This document shows positions 5,006 to 7,705 of a stretch of DNA of 7,705 bases, one piece after another (the first letter of the stretch is position 1; every line of letters begins with the position of its first letter). The stretch is from Candidatus Omnitrophota bacterium (GTDB lineage Bacteria > Omnitrophota > Gorgyraeia > Zapsychrales > Fredricksoniimonadaceae), in assembly GCA_017987425.1 (NCBI GenBank), contig JAGNTT010000088.1:1-7705 (forward strand). The letters are read 5' to 3'. The translations under genes and the position numbers were made by a program. The notes under the pieces were generated by a model, which worked only from the letters and a program-made list of their open reading frames with translations, was not told the DNA's origin and did not search any database.

Positions 5006-5575
5006 ATGCCTGAATTGAAGACCAGTCCCGATCAATGGGTGGATTTATACGGCGATGATCTGTACTGTTATGCGCTTAAATTCATTCCCAATGACGAAAC
5101 CGCCCAGAACCTGATCCAGGAAACCTTCCTGGCCGCGCTTAAGAACCGCGGGACATTCAGCGGAAAGTCCGCCGAGAAAACATGGCTCATCGGCATCCTC
5201 AAAAACAAAATTTTCGACCACCTGCGCGCCAAATACCGGGAAGTTCCCGTCTCCCAGCTGATGGACGATGAAGGCACCATCGACGGCTTTTTCGACAATC
5301 AAGGCCACCTTGCCCATGAACCGAAAGCGTGGGAATTTAATCCTACCGTACTATTAGAGAACAAGGAATTCTGGACAACATTTCAGAACTGCCTTGCGCG
5401 TCTGCCGGCCAAGACCGGCCAGGCTTTCAGCCTTCGGGAAATCGAAGGCGTCGATTCAAAAGAAATTTGTAAGGTTTTAGGAATATCCCCGACTAATCTG
5501 TGGGTCGCTCTGCACCGGGCGAGGATTCAATTAAGGCAATGCCTGGAACAACATTGGTTTGAACATGCTCGATAA
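5006..5575 (+). CDS. ECF-type RNA polymerase sigma factor
   Basis: This 189-residue protein has the two-domain plan of group 4 (ECF) sigma factors. Region 2 (about 12-78) includes the LIQETFLAAL helix and the TWLIGILKNKIFDHLR stretch. A linker of about 45 residues follows, and then region 4 (about 124-185) with LREIEGVDSKEICKVLGIS and the recognition helix TNLWVALHRAR. The pattern closely resembles the TIGR02943-type subfamily as I remember it, with its GILK-K-I-DH-R and REI-G-EICK-LGIS-TNLWV-LHRAR blocks. It should direct polymerase to a small stress regulon. The stop overlaps the downstream anti-sigma gene by 11 nt, indicating co-expression. It is divergent from the dsbD-msr operon, which is a natural candidate target. 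No clear Shine-Dalgarno precedes the ATG; a TTAAAT at 4994-4999 could be a -10 box placing the mRNA start at or next to the ATG. Confidence 0.93.
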   Translation: MPELKTSPDQWVDLYGDDLYCYALKFIPNDETAQNLIQETFLAALKNRGTFSGKSAEKTWLIGILKNKIFDHLRAKYREVPVSQLMDDEGTIDGFFDNQGHLAHEPKAWEFNPTVLLENKEFWTTFQNCLARLPAKTGQAFSLREIEGVDSKEICKVLGISPTNLWVALHRARIQLRQCLEQHWFEHAR

Positions 5576-5828
5576 ACTGATTGATCTATTACCCCATGTC
5601 TCCTGCCGGGAAGCGACCAAACTTATGTCGCTTGCCATGGAGCGCAAATTGACCTGGAAAGAATCCATCCTGGTTAAAATCCATTTGTCCGTATGCGACG
5701 CATGCAAACTTTTTTCGAAACAAATCCACGGTCTTCGGCATCTTCTCAAAGGCTATCGTCCCCAGAACGAACAACAGCTGCCTGCCGGAGCCAAAGAGCG
5801 CATCAAAAAGAATCTTCACTCCTCCTAA
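5565..5828 (+). CDS. Small zinc-binding (ZAS-type) anti-sigma factor
   Basis: This 87-residue cytoplasmic protein has no membrane segment. It carries the zinc anti-sigma signature H40-x3-C44-x2-C47 (HLSVCDAC), with an upstream Cys14 26 residues before the histidine, the spacing seen in ZAS proteins such as RsrA and ChrR. It would hold the ECF sigma factor inactive until thiol oxidation or zinc loss releases it. I use the ATG at 5565, inside the last codons of the sigma gene. A TTG at 5559 in the same frame is possible but adds only two residues. Overlapping stop and start codons indicate translational coupling. There is no good Shine-Dalgarno sequence, which fits coupling. The tail after residue 65 is basic and polar with no recognised domain. 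Binding to this particular sigma factor is inferred from gene order. Confidence 0.85.
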   Translation: MLDKLIDLLPHVSCREATKLMSLAMERKLTWKESILVKIHLSVCDACKLFSKQIHGLRHLLKGYRPQNEQQLPAGAKERIKKNLHSS

Positions 5829-5875
5829 GTTCTGCATTTCAGATAATTAAACGAACAACCCGGCCGGAATAATTT

Positions 5876-7705
5876 TTACTGCGGGAATTTGATGGTTTTC
5901 AGCGTCGCTAATAGCTGATCAGCGGGAATGGGACGGGAAAACAGATAGCCCTGGCCTTCATCGCATTTGTGGCGGGTTAAAAACTGCAGCTGATCATTAT
6001 TCTCGATACCCTCGCCGACTACTTTAAGGCCGAGGTTATGGGCAAGGCTGATGATCGCGGTCGTCAGGCTGTTGCTGTGGCGGTGGCCCGAGACATGCTG
6101 AATAAATTTGCGGTCAATCTTAAGCGAATCCAGAGGAAATTCTATCAAAGATCCAAGCGAAGAATAACCCGTACCGAAATCGTCGATGGAAACCATGACC
6201 TTCATCGATTTGAGCTTGCGCAGAGTGTTTATCGTAAACTCGATGTTCTTCATGGCAACGCCTTCAGTGATCTCGACCTCAAGAAATTCCGGCCCAAGAT
6301 GGGTGGCGTTCAAGACATCTCTGATCAACGCCGGCAGATTCGCGTGATGAAACTGCAGCGGAGAAAAATTGATCGCGACGCCAAGATTGGGAAAGCCTTC
6401 CTTCTGCCACTTCTTGCAATCCATGCAGGCGCGGTGCAGCACGAATTCGCCGATCTTGAGAATAAGGCCCGTCTGTTCCGCCTGAGGAATGAAGTCACCC
6501 GGAGGGATCAATCCTTTGGTCGGGTGGATCCATCTCACAAGCGCCTCCATGCGCAGAATATTTTTACTGCCCAGTGAAACGATGGGCTGATAGTGTAATG
6601 CAAACTCGTTGTTTTTAATGGCGCGGTGAAGATCGCCTTCGAGATCCATGATTTTGATCGTCTGCAGGCGCATCTCATCGCTGAAGATCACATACTGCGA
6701 CCTGCCGTTATTTTTGGCGCTGTACATGGCAATGTCAGCGTCGCGGACGTAATCATCCGCCGTGCGGGTCTGGTCGGAACTGATGACAATGCCGGTGCTG
6801 ATGGTCAAAAAAACTTCCTTGTTGGCCACAAAATAGGGCTGCGCCATCTTTTCCTGAAGACGCGTAACGACCGTAATCACATCCTGCTCGGTTTTCACTT
6901 CGTCGAGAATTACAAAGAATTCATCGCCGCCCAGACGGGCGACCGTATCGACCCCGCGTAAAGCTTTTTTCATGCGCTCGCTGATGCCGATGAGCAGCTC
7001 GTCTCCCACCTGATGCCCCAGGCTGTCATTGACCACTTTAAATCGGTCAAAATCGATGAACAAAACCGCAAATTTGAATTGGGGATGCCGCTGATGGCGC
7101 TTAATAAAATGATTCAGCCGGTCATGCAAGAGCGTTCGGTTGGGTAAAAGCGTCAGCTGGTCATGCAGCGCCGCGAATTTCAATTTATCCTCGGCGATCT
7201 TGCGCTCGGTGATGTCGCGGATGATGATGACGGCCTGATTTTTCAGCAGAGATTTCAGACGGACTTCAAAATAGACGGTCCTGTCCTGAGTCGCCAGGGA
7301 TTCTTCGAATGTAAGAAGCTCGTTGGATTCCTGAATTTGTTTGATCAAGATCGGATCCACTTTGACGAAAGAAAAATCCTGGATCAAGCGGCCGACCATC
7401 TGTTCAGGAAAAAGCTGTGCGATATTCATGGAAGCCGATTTGTAGTCGAGAATCTTACCCTCGGCGTCGATGCGGAAGAAAATATCGGGGAACGCCTGGA
7501 AGATCGTACGGATTTCGGAATTCTTCTGCAGTAGCTCTTCGGAACTCACCTCGAGCGCCTGCTCCATGAGATGGCGGCCCTCATCATTGGATAAATATGT
7601 TTCGTGAATGGCCGTGATAAACGACAGAATATTCTCGTCGGAGAATTGGGTCTGCGGCAAATGCTTTTTGACCTGACGTCTTAAGATGGGATGAAATTGA
7701 TCGCG
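5876..7705 (-). CDS. PAS-GGDEF-EAL cyclic-di-GMP protein, 5' end outside the window
   Basis: The frame ends at 5876 and stays open to the right edge, so the N-terminus is missing (609 residues visible, numbered here from the edge). A TTG at 7658-7660 could be read as a start but has no ribosome site, and the upstream codons continue a natural sequence. A helical N-terminal part (about 15-65) leads into a PAS domain (about 66-167, ending RDITERK). Next come a GGDEF domain with an intact GGDEF (259-263) and an inhibitory RxxD site (250-253), and an EAL domain with EAL (387-389), the INFSP Asn, EITE (478-481), DDFGTGYSS (508-516), LKID and the late GEGIE glutamate at 565. Both diguanylate cyclase and phosphodiesterase sites therefore look competent. 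No membrane segment is visible. It converges with the anti-sigma gene across 47 nt in which I see no clear terminator. Confidence 0.95.
   Translation of the reverse strand, partial: RDQFHPILRRQVKKHLPQTQFSDENILSFITAIHETYLSNDEGRHLMEQALEVSSEELLQKNSEIRTIFQAFPDIFFRIDAEGKILDYKSASMNIAQLFPEQMVGRLIQDFSFVKVDPILIKQIQESNELLTFEESLATQDRTVYFEVRLKSLLKNQAVIIIRDITERKIAEDKLKFAALHDQLTLLPNRTLLHDRLNHFIKRHQRHPQFKFAVLFIDFDRFKVVNDSLGHQVGDELLIGISERMKKALRGVDTVARLGGDEFFVILDEVKTEQDVITVVTRLQEKMAQPYFVANKEVFLTISTGIVISSDQTRTADDYVRDADIAMYSAKNNGRSQYVIFSDEMRLQTIKIMDLEGDLHRAIKNNEFALHYQPIVSLGSKNILRMEALVRWIHPTKGLIPPGDFIPQAEQTGLILKIGEFVLHRACMDCKKWQKEGFPNLGVAINFSPLQFHHANLPALIRDVLNATHLGPEFLEVEITEGVAMKNIEFTINTLRKLKSMKVMVSIDDFGTGYSSLGSLIEFPLDSLKIDRKFIQHVSGHRHSNSLTTAIISLAHNLGLKVVGEGIENNDQLQFLTRHKCDEGQGYLFSRPIPADQLLATLKTIKFPQ

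Noticed and set aside
5829..5875. CCGGCCGG followed by AATAATTTTT as a terminator between the convergent genes
   Set aside because: The palindrome has no room for a loop, so a stable hairpin of terminator form is not possible.
6038..6577. Long plus-strand ORF opposite the EAL domain
   Set aside because: It has no recognisable domain and no ribosome site, and it lies wholly antisense to a well-conserved coding region, so it is a shadow frame. The same applies to the plus-strand frames at 2071-2553, 3708-4130 and 7163-7534.

Overview
The window looks like chromosomal DNA of a diderm (Gram-negative-type) bacterium with roughly balanced G+C. Five of the eight genes have N-terminal signal peptides or membrane segments, and the theme is periplasmic thiol and methionine redox chemistry. 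The short DsbD-like protein, the tryparedoxin-like protein with an unusual N-terminus and the GTAGGGGCG-type palindromic repeats would fit a candidate phylum such as Omnitrophota, or a deltaproteobacterial or Nitrospirota-like lineage. That placement is a guess from style, not a result.

Layout. (1) Positions 1-400, minus strand: the 5' part of a gene for an exported protein with two copies of a short G-E-W-K motif, cut by the window edge. (2) 401-681: divergent intergenic region with a good sigma70-type promoter firing rightward. (3) 682-1698, plus: exported protein with a duplicated N-terminal domain and a C-terminal thioredoxin fold (WCPYC). (4) 1705-1756: a 22-bp perfect inverted repeat acting as a shared bidirectional terminator. 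(5) 4799 down to 1765, minus: a four-gene operon, in transcription order dsbD-like, msrB, msrA, DUF1223. Two related palindromic repeats lie in its two longer gaps, each directly next to a strong Shine-Dalgarno sequence. (6) 4800-5005: divergent promoter region. (7) 5006-5828, plus: an ECF sigma factor overlapping a small zinc-finger anti-sigma factor. (8) 5876-7705, minus: a PAS-GGDEF-EAL cyclic-di-GMP protein whose reading frame runs off the right edge, so its true start lies outside.

How the genes may work together (inference). The operon encodes a complete envelope system for repairing oxidised methionine. The membrane DsbD-like protein would carry electrons from cytoplasmic thioredoxin to the periplasm. 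MsrA and MsrB, both with signal peptides, would reduce the S and R epimers of methionine sulfoxide. The DUF1223 protein (CSSC) and the convergent WCPYC protein are candidate thiol carriers. This resembles an unbundled version of the Neisseria PilB (TlpA-MsrA-MsrB) plus DsbD system. The divergent ECF sigma and ZAS-type anti-sigma pair is a plausible oxidative-stress switch for it, and an ECF-like GGAAC-N16-CGTG motif sits just before the dsbD-like gene. The c-di-GMP protein has no evident functional tie to the rest.
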